From positions 1 through 53,219 of the forward strand of contig JAGLCE010000023.1 in NCBI GenBank assembly GCA_023146365.1: 53,219 nt of DNA. Reading direction: 5' to 3'. Below are positions 18,586 through 28,019 of this stretch, piece after piece. Numbering within the stretch: the first letter of the stretch is position 1; each line of letters begins with the position of its first letter. The DNA is from Endozoicomonadaceae bacterium (GTDB taxonomy: Bacteria; Pseudomonadota; Gammaproteobacteria; Pseudomonadales; Endozoicomonadaceae). The notes beneath the pieces were generated by a model that had not been told where the DNA came from, did no database searches, and worked only from the letters and a program-made list of their open reading frames with translations. The position numbers and the translations under genes are program-made.

Positions 18586-18907
18586 ATCCCGTCGGTCAGT
18601 AGGTTGACAATAATTGGCTGAAACAAAAACAGAACGGTGGCTGGCTCGTAATATCTAGCCTTTTTTACGTAAAACACCATAACATAAACCCATGATACCG
18701 CACCGTTATACCTTAATAATGGCGTTTCAATAGCGTTTCGATCCAAATATGACTAGCCTGTACACGTTCGCTGCTTCTTCCATTAATTCTATATCACCCA
18801 ATGGTCACCTCTTATGAAAGCTGATTATCAGCTACCAGAATGCTTTATGCAGGTTTTTCAGCATACAGACATCTCAACACCAGCAGGATGTCCGAACTGA
18901 TTATCCA
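18586..18907. promoter_or_regulatory. Divergent promoter region amgK / lptD
   Basis: A 322-bp non-coding gap separates two divergent operons and must contain both promoters. It is AT-rich around 18655-18730. I could not fix convincing -35/-10 pairs or a sigma-E site by eye. No RNA gene or repeat is visible. Confidence 0.4.
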
Positions 18908-21673
18908 ATGGCGAATACATTATTTACATTAAACAACAAGCTGTCACTGATCATCATCGGACTCTTGGCTAGCCAATCTATTCCTTCTCTGTACGCCTTT
19001 CAGCTTGACGACTTATCGGCTACTCAACGGAGTGCTTGTACCGAAAGCTGTGCACCACCCAAAACAGCAACGTCTGGCAATATGGTGGTTGCTGCAGCGA
19101 CGCTGGAGCCTGCTGACATCACACCACCTGCGTCCATCATGCAGACGATGGACTGGGTATCCTTGACCGAGCTTCCTCTTACACGTCAATCGGATCGCAA
19201 CTTACAGCGCTGTCAAGGCACTTACCTTGAGCCGGAACGTCCCGGTATGAACTATGTCGGCGATCCTGCCGATGCACCCATCCTTCTGGCGGCCGATGTC
19301 GGCACCTATTCTGAAGAAAGTTTCAGCACACTGAAAGGCACAGTGGTCATCAATCAAGGCTATCGTCAGATTGAAAGTGATGCTGTCAGACTGAATCGCA
19401 ACGAAAATATTTTCAATGCCGAAGGCCACGTCGTAATTCGTGAGCCTAACCTGTTAATGACCGCTAAAGAAGCCACCGTTAACCTGAACAGTGGCAAAGC
19501 AGAAGTCATCGATGCTCAATATGTTTTCCATCCGAAGGGGATTCACGGCAAGGCGAGTAAAATAGTACGCCAAGAGAGTGGTGTCATTCATATGGATGAC
19601 GCTACCTACACCACCTGCCAGTCGGAAGACTACGCTTGGAAACTGAAAGGCAAAGCAGTGGATCTTAATCTTTTAACCGGCGTTGGCACAGCCAAAGATG
19701 TCACGATTCGCGTGCAGGATTTTCCTGTTTTCTACACGCCATACATCCAGTTTCCCATTGATGACCGTCGCCATACTGGTTTTCTGTTTCCCTCACTGAG
19801 CTTTGGCGATAAAAAAATCGGATCCAACTACAGCCAACCTTGGTACTGGAATATCGCGCCTAACTACGACGCAATCATTACACCTCGCTACATGAGCAAG
19901 CGAGGATTGATGCTGGAAAATAGCTTTCGCTATTTGACCGAAGAGAGCAAAGGCGAATGGGGCGGTGCTTTTTTGTCCACGGATCCGCACAAGGAGGAAA
20001 ACCGCAACTATGATGAAAACCGCTGGCTGATCAAATGGCGTCATGATCAGCAGTTGTCAACCCAGTGGGATTATAGGATTGATTTCACCAACGTCAGCGA
20101 CAAGGACTTTTTCAACGATTTCGGCGCCGGCCTGTGGAAACAAAATAGCCAGACTCCGCTGAAGCAGCAGATCACCTCCTCGCTTTACGGACGTGCCGAC
20201 CTGGCTCATCAATGGCGGTTCACAGCCAATTTTACAAAGCTGAAGAACATGTCGGTGAGCTCCAGCGATCCCTATAACCAGGAACCACAGATGATCCTGC
20301 AAGGTAACTGGGACATGGGCGCCGGCTTCCAATTCCAATACCTGGCAGATTACACCGAGTTTGATCGAGATAAAGATTGGAATTATCTGCGTAAGGAAAA
20401 AAATACCGCCTTTGACAAACGATACGATATTGAGAGAGCGATTTATGGCGAAGGAACCGGAATCAACGAAGCGATTGGCCAAAGACTCTACCTGCAGTCA
20501 AGCGTGAAATACCGCTTTGATCGTCCTTATGGTTTTTTTGAGCCTAACGCTGGCTTCTATCGTGCTGGTTATGATTTGTATCGTCTTGATCTGCAGGAGA
20601 TTCGTCACCAGATGAAGGATCCTAGCCTAAGCAAAAGCGACATTGACCGCCCCTCGACTACCGCACCCTTCTATGCGCTGGACAGCGGCCTGTTCTTTGA
20701 GCGAAATGCTGCTTTTGGTGATTTGACCTTCACTCAAACATTGGAGCCTCGCGCCAAATACCTTTATGTCCCTTACCGTAGCCAGCAACAACTGAATCCG
20801 AGCTTTGACACCGACAGCATGAGTTTCAACTACGACAGCCTCTGGCGTAACAGTCGGTTCAGTGGTTACGACCGGATAGGAGATACCAACCAGCTAGCGC
20901 TGGGTGTCGTCAGTCGTTTTATTGAAGAGAACGGCGACGAGCGTTTCCTCTTAGGTATTGGCCAAATTGTCTATTTCAAGCAACGCAAGGTGTTTCTTGA
21001 TCCGACCTTGGAGATTAAAGAAAATCCTGATTACAACCAGTCAGAAGCTCATGGCCGTCTCATTGAAGCGAATAAAGCCTCGACCTCTCCATTAGCCACT
21101 CATCTGACGTGGAATATTCGTCAAGACCTTAGCTTAAGGCAAGATTGGACATTCAACACCAACCACGGTCATATTGATGAGTATACACTGGGCATTCATT
21201 ATCTGCCGGAAGCCAATCATGCTATCAATTTCCGCTACAGCTATCGCGACAGAGTTGATCGAACCGTCAAAAATGATACTGGCAACACTGTCTGGATTCA
21301 CCCAGGCACAGGTGCCGTTGTTCCACCAAACACACCTGGTGCTACGTTCAAAACGGCCAACGGCAATTTGGAAGAAACGGATATCTCCTTCTTAATACCA
21401 CTGACGATCCATTGGAGTACCGTGGGACGCTGGACCTATGATATAACTAATACTCGTAGTATGGAGCGTGCGTTCGGTGTTGAGCATCACAACTGCTGCT
21501 ACAGGGTTCAAGTTCTGTATCGCCACTGGATTGACTCCTCTGAAGATATCGACACCGCCAGCACTAGACACGGTATCTTTGTACAGTTCATTCTCAAAGG
21601 TATGGGCAGTTTGGGTGGCTCCAAGGTAAGGCGCTTCCTGCAGGATATTCGCGGTTATCATCCAGAGAAATAA
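18908..21673 (+). CDS. lptD: LPS-assembly protein LptD
   Basis: LptD is the outer-membrane beta barrel that, with lipoprotein LptE, inserts lipopolysaccharide into the outer leaflet. The 921-residue product has an N-terminal signal peptide (LSLIIIGLLASQSIPSLYA). The periplasmic OstA jellyroll spans about residues 115-235 (GTVVINQGYRQIESDAVRL onward), and the large C-terminal barrel starts near 290. The conserved adjacent cysteine pair of the disulfide network is visible as HNCCYR near residue 862. Partner cysteines lie in the N-terminal region and in YTTCQSEDYAWKL. It is slightly longer than the E. coli protein, mainly in an N-terminal linker. It opens the operon lptD-surA-pdxA-rsmA-apaG-apaH. 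ATG 18908 has only a weak ribosome site. Confidence 0.96.
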   Translation: MANTLFTLNNKLSLIIIGLLASQSIPSLYAFQLDDLSATQRSACTESCAPPKTATSGNMVVAAATLEPADITPPASIMQTMDWVSLTELPLTRQSDRNLQRCQGTYLEPERPGMNYVGDPADAPILLAADVGTYSEESFSTLKGTVVINQGYRQIESDAVRLNRNENIFNAEGHVVIREPNLLMTAKEATVNLNSGKAEVIDAQYVFHPKGIHGKASKIVRQESGVIHMDDATYTTCQSEDYAWKLKGKAVDLNLLTGVGTAKDVTIRVQDFPVFYTPYIQFPIDDRRHTGFLFPSLSFGDKKIGSNYSQPWYWNIAPNYDAIITPRYMSKRGLMLENSFRYLTEESKGEWGGAFLSTDPHKEENRNYDENRWLIKWRHDQQLSTQWDYRIDFTNVSDKDFFNDFGAGLWKQNSQTPLKQQITSSLYGRADLAHQWRFTANFTKLKNMSVSSSDPYNQEPQMILQGNWDMGAGFQFQYLADYTEFDRDKDWNYLRKEKNTAFDKRYDIERAIYGEGTGINEAIGQRLYLQSSVKYRFDRPYGFFEPNAGFYRAGYDLYRLDLQEIRHQMKDPSLSKSDIDRPSTTAPFYALDSGLFFERNAAFGDLTFTQTLEPRAKYLYVPYRSQQQLNPSFDTDSMSFNYDSLWRNSRFSGYDRIGDTNQLALGVVSRFIEENGDERFLLGIGQIVYFKQRKVFLDPTLEIKENPDYNQSEAHGRLIEANKASTSPLATHLTWNIRQDLSLRQDWTFNTNHGHIDEYTLGIHYLPEANHAINFRYSYRDRVDRTVKNDTGNTVWIHPGTGAVVPPNTPGATFKTANGNLEETDISFLIPLTIHWSTVGRWTYDITNTRSMERAFGVEHHNCCYRVQVLYRHWIDSSEDIDTASTRHGIFVQFILKGMGSLGGSKVRRFLQDIRGYHPEK

Positions 21674-21689
21674 GTTGAAGAATTGACAA

Positions 21690-22994
21690 ATGAAAGAGAT
21701 AAACAAGCAATGGTTAAGCACACTTCTGCCGACAATAATGATCGCCTTGACCTTGAGCGGTGCTCCGCTCAGAGCAGAGGTCGTTCCACTGGACCGTATC
21801 GCTGCAATAGTAAACAACGATATCATTATGGAAAGCACTCTCTTGACTCGACTGAAAGCCGTGAAACTTCATCTGAAAGAGCGCAAGACCGCTCTGCCTC
21901 AGGAGCATATTCTGAAGCATCAAATTCTGGAGCGTTTGATCATTGAAAACCTACAGCTACAGATCGCAAACCGTACCGGAATTCGCGTGGATGATTGGGC
22001 GCTGAACGAGGCCATTAGCGCCATTGCAAAACGGAATAACATGACCAACGAGCAGTTTCAGAAAGCTCTGGAGGCTGATGGTCTCAGCTATCGAGAAGCC
22101 CGTAACGAGATTCACCGAGAGATGCTAATTAGCCGAGTTCGCCAGCGTCAGGTACGGGAGCGTATTCAGATCACTGATCGGAATATCGACAACTATCTGA
22201 ACTCCGAAGAAGGGACGCACCAACTGGCAGCTGAATACCATCTCGGTCATATTCTGATTGCTTTGCCAGAAGGCCCCAGTCCCAGCGAAATCCAGACGGC
22301 CAAGCAAGCGGCCAACGCCATTGTTCAACAACTGAAAAAAGGCGAAGATTTTTACAAAGTGGCTATTGCACACTCTCAAGGACAGAAAGCGCTTGAAGGC
22401 GGAGACCTCGGCTGGCGTAAGGCTCATCAGTTGCCCTCCCTGTTTGCCAAGGCTGCCAATCATTTACAGTTGGGTGATATCACCCAACCAATCCGCAGCC
22501 CCAGCGGTTTTCATATCATTAAACTGCTCGACAAGCGAGGGTATGATAATCTGCTGCAAGAACAGTTCAATGTCCGTCATATCCTGATTCGTCCGAATGA
22601 AGTCCGCAATGATTCCGACGCCAAGAAGTTAGCCACCAACTTGTACAAGCGTTTAAAAAATGGTTCAGACTTCGCGGAACTGGCTCGCACCTACTCGGAT
22701 GATACCGGTACAGCCCTCAGCGGTGGCCACCTCCAATGGGTTAATCCCAACGACATGGCGCCACCCTTTCGTGACCAGATGACCAGCATATCAGAGAACA
22801 CGATCTCTACTCCGTTTCAGAGCAGCTTTGGCTGGCATATTCTGGAAGTTTTTGGCAAACGTAAGGAAGATATTAGCAACAGCGTGCAACGTACTCGCAT
22901 TCGGGAAATACTGAGCAACCAAAAATACGAAGACGAACTACAGGCTTGGCTGCGTGAACTGCGCGATCAAGCACATGTCGAAATCAAACTGTGA
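21690..22994 (+). CDS. surA: Periplasmic chaperone and peptidyl-prolyl isomerase SurA
   Basis: SurA escorts outer-membrane proteins such as LptD through the periplasm to the BAM complex. The 434-residue product has a signal peptide ending near PLRA, and then the typical start VVPLDRIAAIVNNDIIMES. The helical chaperone core spans about residues 30-175. Two parvulin domains follow, starting at EYHLGHILIALP (near 182) and QFNVRHILIRPN (near 293), with GGDLGWRKA and GGHLQWVNPNDMAPPF inside. The C-terminal helix closes the core. Length is standard. It starts 16 bp after lptD and overlaps pdxA by 4 bp, so translation is coupled. Confidence 0.96.
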   Translation: MKEINKQWLSTLLPTIMIALTLSGAPLRAEVVPLDRIAAIVNNDIIMESTLLTRLKAVKLHLKERKTALPQEHILKHQILERLIIENLQLQIANRTGIRVDDWALNEAISAIAKRNNMTNEQFQKALEADGLSYREARNEIHREMLISRVRQRQVRERIQITDRNIDNYLNSEEGTHQLAAEYHLGHILIALPEGPSPSEIQTAKQAANAIVQQLKKGEDFYKVAIAHSQGQKALEGGDLGWRKAHQLPSLFAKAANHLQLGDITQPIRSPSGFHIIKLLDKRGYDNLLQEQFNVRHILIRPNEVRNDSDAKKLATNLYKRLKNGSDFAELARTYSDDTGTALSGGHLQWVNPNDMAPPFRDQMTSISENTISTPFQSSFGWHILEVFGKRKEDISNSVQRTRIREILSNQKYEDELQAWLRELRDQAHVEIKL

Positions 22995-23983
22995 CAGAGA
23001 CCAAGACTCCCCGTATTGCCATAACCGCCGGTGAGCCGGCGGGCATCGGCCCCGACCTGTGCATTCTGCAGGCCAACCAGCTTCGTGATACACAACTGGT
23101 GGTTATCGCTGATCCCACACTACTCCAGCAGCGAACCCAGCGGCTGAACATGGATGTCACGATCACACCATTCGATCCCGACGCTCCCAGAGATCCTGCC
23201 AAGTCTGGCGAAATCCTGGTCATGCCTGCGAATCTTGCTGTGGATTGTACCGCAGGAAAACTGGATAGCCGCAACAGCGCTTACGTGCTTGAAATGCTAA
23301 GCATGGCAGTCAAAGGCTGCCAAAACGGCCTGTTTGATGCCATGGTGACGGCACCGGTACATAAGGGTATCATCAATGAAGCTGGTATTCCTTTCAGCGG
23401 GCATACGGAATTATTAGCAGAGCTAACCAATACGCCAAGAGTCGTAATGATGCTAGCAACAGATGGTTTACGGGTCGCCCTAGCGACCACGCACCTGCCA
23501 CTGGCACAGGTGCCTGCTGCCATTACTACACCACTACTGACAGAAGTCATCACGATTCTTCACAATGATCTACAACAAAAATTTGGTATTGAAGAACCAC
23601 GCATACTAATAGCCGGCCTCAACCCTCATGCTGGTGAAAATGGCTATCTCGGCAGAGAAGAGATCGATATCATTGAGCCAGTGCTGCACGCACTGCGTGA
23701 TCAGGGTATGAACCTGAGTGGTCCACTACCGGCGGATACCTTGTTCAATCCGAGTCGTCTGGAACAGGCAGATGCGGTGATGGCCATGTATCACGATCAA
23801 GGTCTGCCGGTACTGAAATACAAAGGTTTTAACAACTCTGTTAACGTAACACTTGGACTCTCCATTATCCGCACATCCGTTGACCACGGTACTGCACTTG
23901 ATCTCGCCGGCACCGGACTGGCTCACTGCGGCAGCCTGAATACAGCGATCAGCTATGCGCTACAGATGATCCAGAATCGCTAG
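22991..23983 (+). CDS. pdxA: 4-hydroxythreonine-4-phosphate dehydrogenase
   Basis: PdxA oxidises 4-phosphohydroxy-L-threonine with NAD in the deoxyxylulose-phosphate-independent branch of pyridoxal phosphate synthesis; the product then feeds PdxJ. The 330-residue enzyme shows the start IAITAGEPAGIGPDL and the metal-binding histidines in FSGHTELLAEL, GLNPHAGENGYLG and AMYHDQGLPVLKY. The C-terminal TSVDHGTALDLAGTG block is intact. The start codon is GTG at 22991, overlapping the surA stop in GTGA; the next ATG would cut off the conserved N-terminus. Confidence 0.96.
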   Translation: MTETKTPRIAITAGEPAGIGPDLCILQANQLRDTQLVVIADPTLLQQRTQRLNMDVTITPFDPDAPRDPAKSGEILVMPANLAVDCTAGKLDSRNSAYVLEMLSMAVKGCQNGLFDAMVTAPVHKGIINEAGIPFSGHTELLAELTNTPRVVMMLATDGLRVALATTHLPLAQVPAAITTPLLTEVITILHNDLQQKFGIEEPRILIAGLNPHAGENGYLGREEIDIIEPVLHALRDQGMNLSGPLPADTLFNPSRLEQADAVMAMYHDQGLPVLKYKGFNNSVNVTLGLSIIRTSVDHGTALDLAGTGLAHCGSLNTAISYALQMIQNR

Positions 23984-24049
23984 TGCGTAACCTGAGCGAG
24001 TGAGGTATGATACATAGCTCTGCCTTCCTGAATTGAATACAGTCTGCTC

Positions 24050-24865
24050 ATGAACCATTCCACGCTCCCCGTTCTTCAGCAGAAACACAAAGCTCGCAAA
24101 CGCTTTGGCCAAAATTTTCTGCATGATGACGGTGTTATCAACCGCATCATTACGACTGTTTACCCTAGGAACAGTGATCACGTTGTCGAGATAGGGCCAG
24201 GACAAGGCGCACTCACCGAACAACTATTAAATGGTGCCGGCGAGCTAGATGTCATTGAATTGGATCGCGATCTGATTCCCTGGCTAAAACTTAACTTTGG
24301 CCTCAGTCGTGCATTCCGTGTTCACGAGGCCGATGCTCTAACATTTAATTTCCAATCCCTGCAGCAAGACGACCGCCTGCTGCGTATTGTAGGCAACCTG
24401 CCCTATAATATTTCTACGCCACTGATCTTCCACCTTCTCTCCTATGTCGACACCATCAAGGACATACATTTCATGCTGCAGCAAGAGGTGGCTAGGCGGC
24501 TGTGTGCCAACGCCAATGACAATAACTACGGACGCCTAAGCATTATGGCGCAATATTATTGTTATCCAGAATACCTATTCCAGGTAAGCCCCGGTGCTTT
24601 TAAACCTTCTCCAAAGGTAGATTCCGCCATTGTCCGGCTGACACCATGGGAGACATTGCCACACCCTTGCCAAGATGTCGCTTTGCTGAGCATCGTCGTT
24701 AAAGATGCTTTCGCCATGCGCCGGAAAACCCTGCGTAACAGCTTGAAAAAACATATCAGTAGTAACGAACTGACAGCGCTGAATATTGATCCATCTGTTC
24801 GACCTGAGCATCTCCCTCTTGAGTCCTTCGTTAAAATTGCCGATCATCTTGTCCAGCATCGTTAA
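24050..24865 (+). CDS. rsmA: 16S rRNA (adenine1518-N6/adenine1519-N6)-dimethyltransferase
   Basis: RsmA (KsgA) dimethylates two adjacent adenines in the 3' hairpin of 16S rRNA late in small-subunit maturation. The 271-residue product has the standard blocks: KRFGQNFLHD near residue 18, VVEIGPGQGALTEQL (SAM motif I) and ELDRDLIPWL (motif II). The catalytic NLPYNISTPLIFHLL (motif IV) and FKPSPKVDSAIVRL in the C-terminal part follow. It lies 66 bp after pdxA in the usual operon position. Loss of this gene gives kasugamycin resistance in other bacteria. Confidence 0.97.
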   Translation: MNHSTLPVLQQKHKARKRFGQNFLHDDGVINRIITTVYPRNSDHVVEIGPGQGALTEQLLNGAGELDVIELDRDLIPWLKLNFGLSRAFRVHEADALTFNFQSLQQDDRLLRIVGNLPYNISTPLIFHLLSYVDTIKDIHFMLQQEVARRLCANANDNNYGRLSIMAQYYCYPEYLFQVSPGAFKPSPKVDSAIVRLTPWETLPHPCQDVALLSIVVKDAFAMRRKTLRNSLKKHISSNELTALNIDPSVRPEHLPLESFVKIADHLVQHR

Positions 24866-24891
24866 TTAACCACTAAACAGAAGAATTTTCC

Positions 24892-25281
24892 ATGCTAGGG
24901 AACAATTCACAGCTGTACCAGATTCATACCCGTGTCACCACGGAGTATGTGAAAGAGCAGTCAAAACCGGAGAGCGAACGCTATGTGTTCGCCTACCACA
25001 TCACTTTAGAGAACACAGGAACCGTGGCTGTGCGCCTGATATCCCGCCACTGGCTAATCACCGACGGGAACCAGCAGGTGCATGAAGTATCGGGTAAGGG
25101 TGTCGTTGGACAACAGCCTCACTTGGCACCCGGTCAGAAATACGCCTATAGCAGTGGCTGCATGCTGGAAACCCCTGTCGGAAGCATGCGCGGCAGTTAC
25201 CAGATGCAAGCAGATGACGGCCATGCATTTGATTTATCGATGTCCATATTTACTCTTTCTGTTCCTGGTATTTTGCATTGA
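24892..25281 (+). CDS. apaG: ApaG domain protein
   Basis: ApaG is a small (129 residues) immunoglobulin-like fold protein, usually cotranscribed with apaH. Its biochemical role is still poorly defined; related domains occur in eukaryotic F-box proteins. The sequence shows the family core: YVFAYHITLENTGTVAVRLI, then RHWLITDGNQQVHEVSGKGV, VGQQPHLAPGQKYAYSSGC and the end of the fold. It starts 26 bp after rsmA. Confidence 0.95.
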   Translation: MLGNNSQLYQIHTRVTTEYVKEQSKPESERYVFAYHITLENTGTVAVRLISRHWLITDGNQQVHEVSGKGVVGQQPHLAPGQKYAYSSGCMLETPVGSMRGSYQMQADDGHAFDLSMSIFTLSVPGILH

Positions 25282-25359
25282 GTAGCGCTGATCAATGCAG
25301 GATAATGACGAGCCAATAGCTCGACAGCCTTCCTTGACAAAATTAGCAAGAGCATCGAT

Positions 25360-26172
25360 ATGACCGATTATGCCGTTGGAGATATTCAAGGCTGCTATTC
25401 AAACCTGCGCTATCTGCTGGACAAAGTGGGCTTTGATCCCGATCACGATACCCTCTGGGCGGTCGGTGACTTGGTCAATCGAGGCCCAGAATCTCTGGAA
25501 ACCCTGCGCTACCTGAAATCCCTAAAAAAACACTGTATTGCGGTGTTGGGCAATCATGATTTACACCTACTGGCCGTGGCACACGGTGTCCGCCGTACCA
25601 AGCACCTTGACACCATAGATACCATTCTGGTCGCCAAAGACCGTGACGAACTGTTGGACTGGCTACGTCATCGTCCACTGATACACTACGATAAATCACT
25701 CAAAACTCTGATGGTTCATGCTGGTATCCCGCCCATATGGGATCTTGATGACACCCGAAAACGGGCGAAAGAGCTGGAAACGATCCTGCAGGGTAACCAA
25801 TACGGAGAGTTCTTGGAAAATATGTACGGCAATAAACCCCGCCGCTGGTCAGACAAACTGAAGGGGTGGAAGCGATTACGCATGATTACTAATTATTTCA
25901 CGCGTATGCGCCTTTGCCAAGCTGATGGCACTCTTGATTTGGATATGAAAGTAAGCATTAAGGCATCGGGAAACGATTACGCCCCTTGGTTCCAGCAACC
26001 ATCACGACTACCGAGTGAGCTGAATGTCATTTTCGGTCACTGGGCGGCGCTGGAAGGTAAGACTGATATGAAACACATCCATGCGCTGGACACCGGTTGC
26101 GTTTGGGGCAATCATTTGACGCTAATGAAATTGACAAATCACCAACGTTTTAATGTAGACTGCGGGTGTTGA
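25360..26172 (+). CDS. apaH: Bis(5'-nucleosyl)-tetraphosphatase, symmetrical
   Basis: ApaH splits diadenosine tetraphosphate into two ADP and removes Np4-type RNA caps. The 270-residue metallophosphatase carries the metal-ligand motifs AVGDIQGCYSNL (residues 5-16), VGDLVNRGPESL and VLGNHDLHLL, then MVHAGIPPIWDL and the later GHWAALEG. Length is normal. It ends the lptD operon. A gap of 134 bp separates it from pilC. Confidence 0.96.
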   Translation: MTDYAVGDIQGCYSNLRYLLDKVGFDPDHDTLWAVGDLVNRGPESLETLRYLKSLKKHCIAVLGNHDLHLLAVAHGVRRTKHLDTIDTILVAKDRDELLDWLRHRPLIHYDKSLKTLMVHAGIPPIWDLDDTRKRAKELETILQGNQYGEFLENMYGNKPRRWSDKLKGWKRLRMITNYFTRMRLCQADGTLDLDMKVSIKASGNDYAPWFQQPSRLPSELNVIFGHWAALEGKTDMKHIHALDTGCVWGNHLTLMKLTNHQRFNVDCGC

Positions 26173-26306
26173 CAAGCGGTAGGATGATCAAACTAGCATG
26201 CCTCTGGCATAATCGGAAATAGAGTATTGTTATCACGAACGTCTTAGATACAATAGGTAACAATTTCTAATCAGAATAACGATAATCACTAATCGGCTAA
26301 TCAGAC

Positions 26307-27530
26307 ATGGCGAAGAAGGACACTCTCAAAACCTATACATTTGACTGGGAAGGCAAGGAAAAAAACGGCAAAGGCAAAAAAATCTCAGGGAAGATAGTCA
26401 GTACCACTGTAGCCATGGCCAAAGCCGAACTAAGAAAGCAAGGCATTAAAACAAGCAAGATAAAAAAACACAGCAGTAAAAGCCTTCACGGTAGCAAGAT
26501 TACACCGATGGATATCGCTTTTTTTACCCGCCAGCTAGCTAGCATGCTCAAAGCTGGTGTGCCACTCATTAACTCCTTTGATGTCGCCGCTGACTCCATC
26601 GACAAGTCATCAGTGAAGAATCTGATCATGATGATCAAGAATGATGTCGCCGGTGGCAATAATCTGGCGAACGCTCTCCAAAGACACCCTGAATATTTTG
26701 ATGATCTGTATTGCAGCTTGGTGGCCGCTGGTGAACAAGCCGGTGCCCTTGATACGACTCTTGAGCGGGTCGCCACCTACAAGGAAAAGAGTGAAGCACT
26801 CAAGGCTAAGATCAAAAAAGCAATGACTTACCCAATAGCAGTCGTCGCTATAGCGACGCTGGTCACAGGTATTATGTTGATCAAAGTGGTTCCCCAGTTT
26901 GAGAGCGTCTTTAACAGTTTCGGTGCGGAATTGCCACCCTTCACCCAATTAGTGGTCCATATTTCAGAAGTGCTACAAAAGTGGTGGTATATCGTGCTCT
27001 TCCTACTGATCGCTGTAGTTTTGTCTTTCAGGCGATTATTACAGAAATCAGAAGCGGCGAGAAATAGAGTTGATCGGATGATGCTACACGTACCCATACT
27101 CGGCGAAATTTTGAAGAAATCCGCCGTTGCTCGCTTTGCAAGAACCCTTGCCACCACTTTCTCGGCCGGCGTTTCTCTCGTAGACGCATTAGATTCTGTA
27201 GCAAGTGCTGCCGGTAATGTAGTTTTCCGTCAGGCGATTCACGCAATTAAAAAAGAGATCTCTACGGGCCATCAATTGCAGTTTGCCATGCGTAATACCA
27301 ACATCTTTCCCAATATGGCGACTCAGATGGTTGCCATTGGTGAAGAGGCTGGCTCGCTGGATGAGATGCTAGCCAAGGTTGCCGTCTACTATGAAAAGGA
27401 AGTCGATAATATGATTGATAACCTAACCAGTCTCTTGGAGCCTATAATCATGGCCGTACTAGGAGTTATTGTGGGTGGCCTGATCATTGCGATGTACCTA
27501 CCCATATTCCAGCTGGGTTCAGTCATCTAA
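26307..27530 (+). CDS. pilC: Type IV pilus inner-membrane platform protein PilC
   Basis: PilC is the inner-membrane platform on which the PilB ATPase assembles type IV pilin. The 407-residue protein has two T2SSF domains. The first opens ITPMDIAFFTRQLASMLKAG near residue 66, and the second VARFARTLATTFSAGVSLVD near 273. Membrane helices lie near 175-195 (AVVAIATLVTGIMLIKVVP), 220-240 and 380-400 (IIMAVLGVIVGGLIIAMYLP). Length is full. Unusually, neither pilB upstream nor pilD downstream is present: apaH precedes it and IS debris follows directly. Either the locus was rearranged or the other pil genes lie elsewhere. Confidence 0.95.
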   Translation: MAKKDTLKTYTFDWEGKEKNGKGKKISGKIVSTTVAMAKAELRKQGIKTSKIKKHSSKSLHGSKITPMDIAFFTRQLASMLKAGVPLINSFDVAADSIDKSSVKNLIMMIKNDVAGGNNLANALQRHPEYFDDLYCSLVAAGEQAGALDTTLERVATYKEKSEALKAKIKKAMTYPIAVVAIATLVTGIMLIKVVPQFESVFNSFGAELPPFTQLVVHISEVLQKWWYIVLFLLIAVVLSFRRLLQKSEAARNRVDRMMLHVPILGEILKKSAVARFARTLATTFSAGVSLVDALDSVASAAGNVVFRQAIHAIKKEISTGHQLQFAMRNTNIFPNMATQMVAIGEEAGSLDEMLAKVAVYYEKEVDNMIDNLTSLLEPIIMAVLGVIVGGLIIAMYLPIFQLGSVI

Positions 27531-27560
27531 CAGGATGTTTTTTGTCAAAGGCTCAGTCTA

Positions 27561-27710
27561 GCTTTTGGCTATTACACTCATGGTTTAGATCACAAGCCTT
27601 ATAAATATGGACGTAAAGCCTCCGTTGTTGCCACGCTGGAGAGCAAGGTTATCGTGAGTGTCGCAGGGCAAAAACATGAACGTTATTTTGAGCAGTCAAA
27701 CAACCTGTAA
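27561..27710 (+). pseudogene. Transposase central fragment, IS5-like
   Basis: The frame 27561-27710 reads HGLDHKPYKYGRKASVVATL followed by ESKVIVSVAGQ and stops at TAA. The H-K-x-Y-x-x-G-x-K pattern is the conserved strand around the catalytic region of IS5/IS1182-like transposases. There is no start codon and no neighbouring catalytic block, so it is a remnant. It lies only 30 bp after pilC. Confidence 0.5.
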
Positions 27711-27812
27711 AATGGCATATTTCTAGGCGCTAATGTCTGCAAAATATCTGTTTTCTCCATTTAGTACACTCACGCAGGTCCACGTGCCCCAAAGAAAACA
27801 ACTCACATATTG

Positions 27813-27960
27813 GTTGAAATCATGTTCATATCAGCCTCCGCGATTCTTTGTGGAGCAGACGACTGGAACAGTATTTCCTAGATTTTCACAATAATCAACA
27901 CACTTGGAATGGATTTGAGAGCCAGCTGCTCCTTAGGCTGTAGTTCTCACAAAACAAACC
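27813..27960 (+). pseudogene. ISAs1-family transposase N-terminal fragment
   Basis: The frame from 27813 reads VEIMFISASAILCGADDWNS and ends at TAG 27879. The pattern E-I-x-x-x-x-x-A-x-x-x-G-A-x-x-W-x-x-I is the N-terminal signature of ISAs1-family (DDE_Tnp_1-associated) transposases. In the same frame beyond the stop, the next residues still resemble the family. Nothing of the catalytic domain remains. The rest of 27531-28019 shows no gene. Confidence 0.5.
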
Positions 27961-28019
27961 AGGTGGCCACATGGAAAACCCTTACAAGCAGCTGACTCAG
28001 TTATTCTGGAATTATAAAG

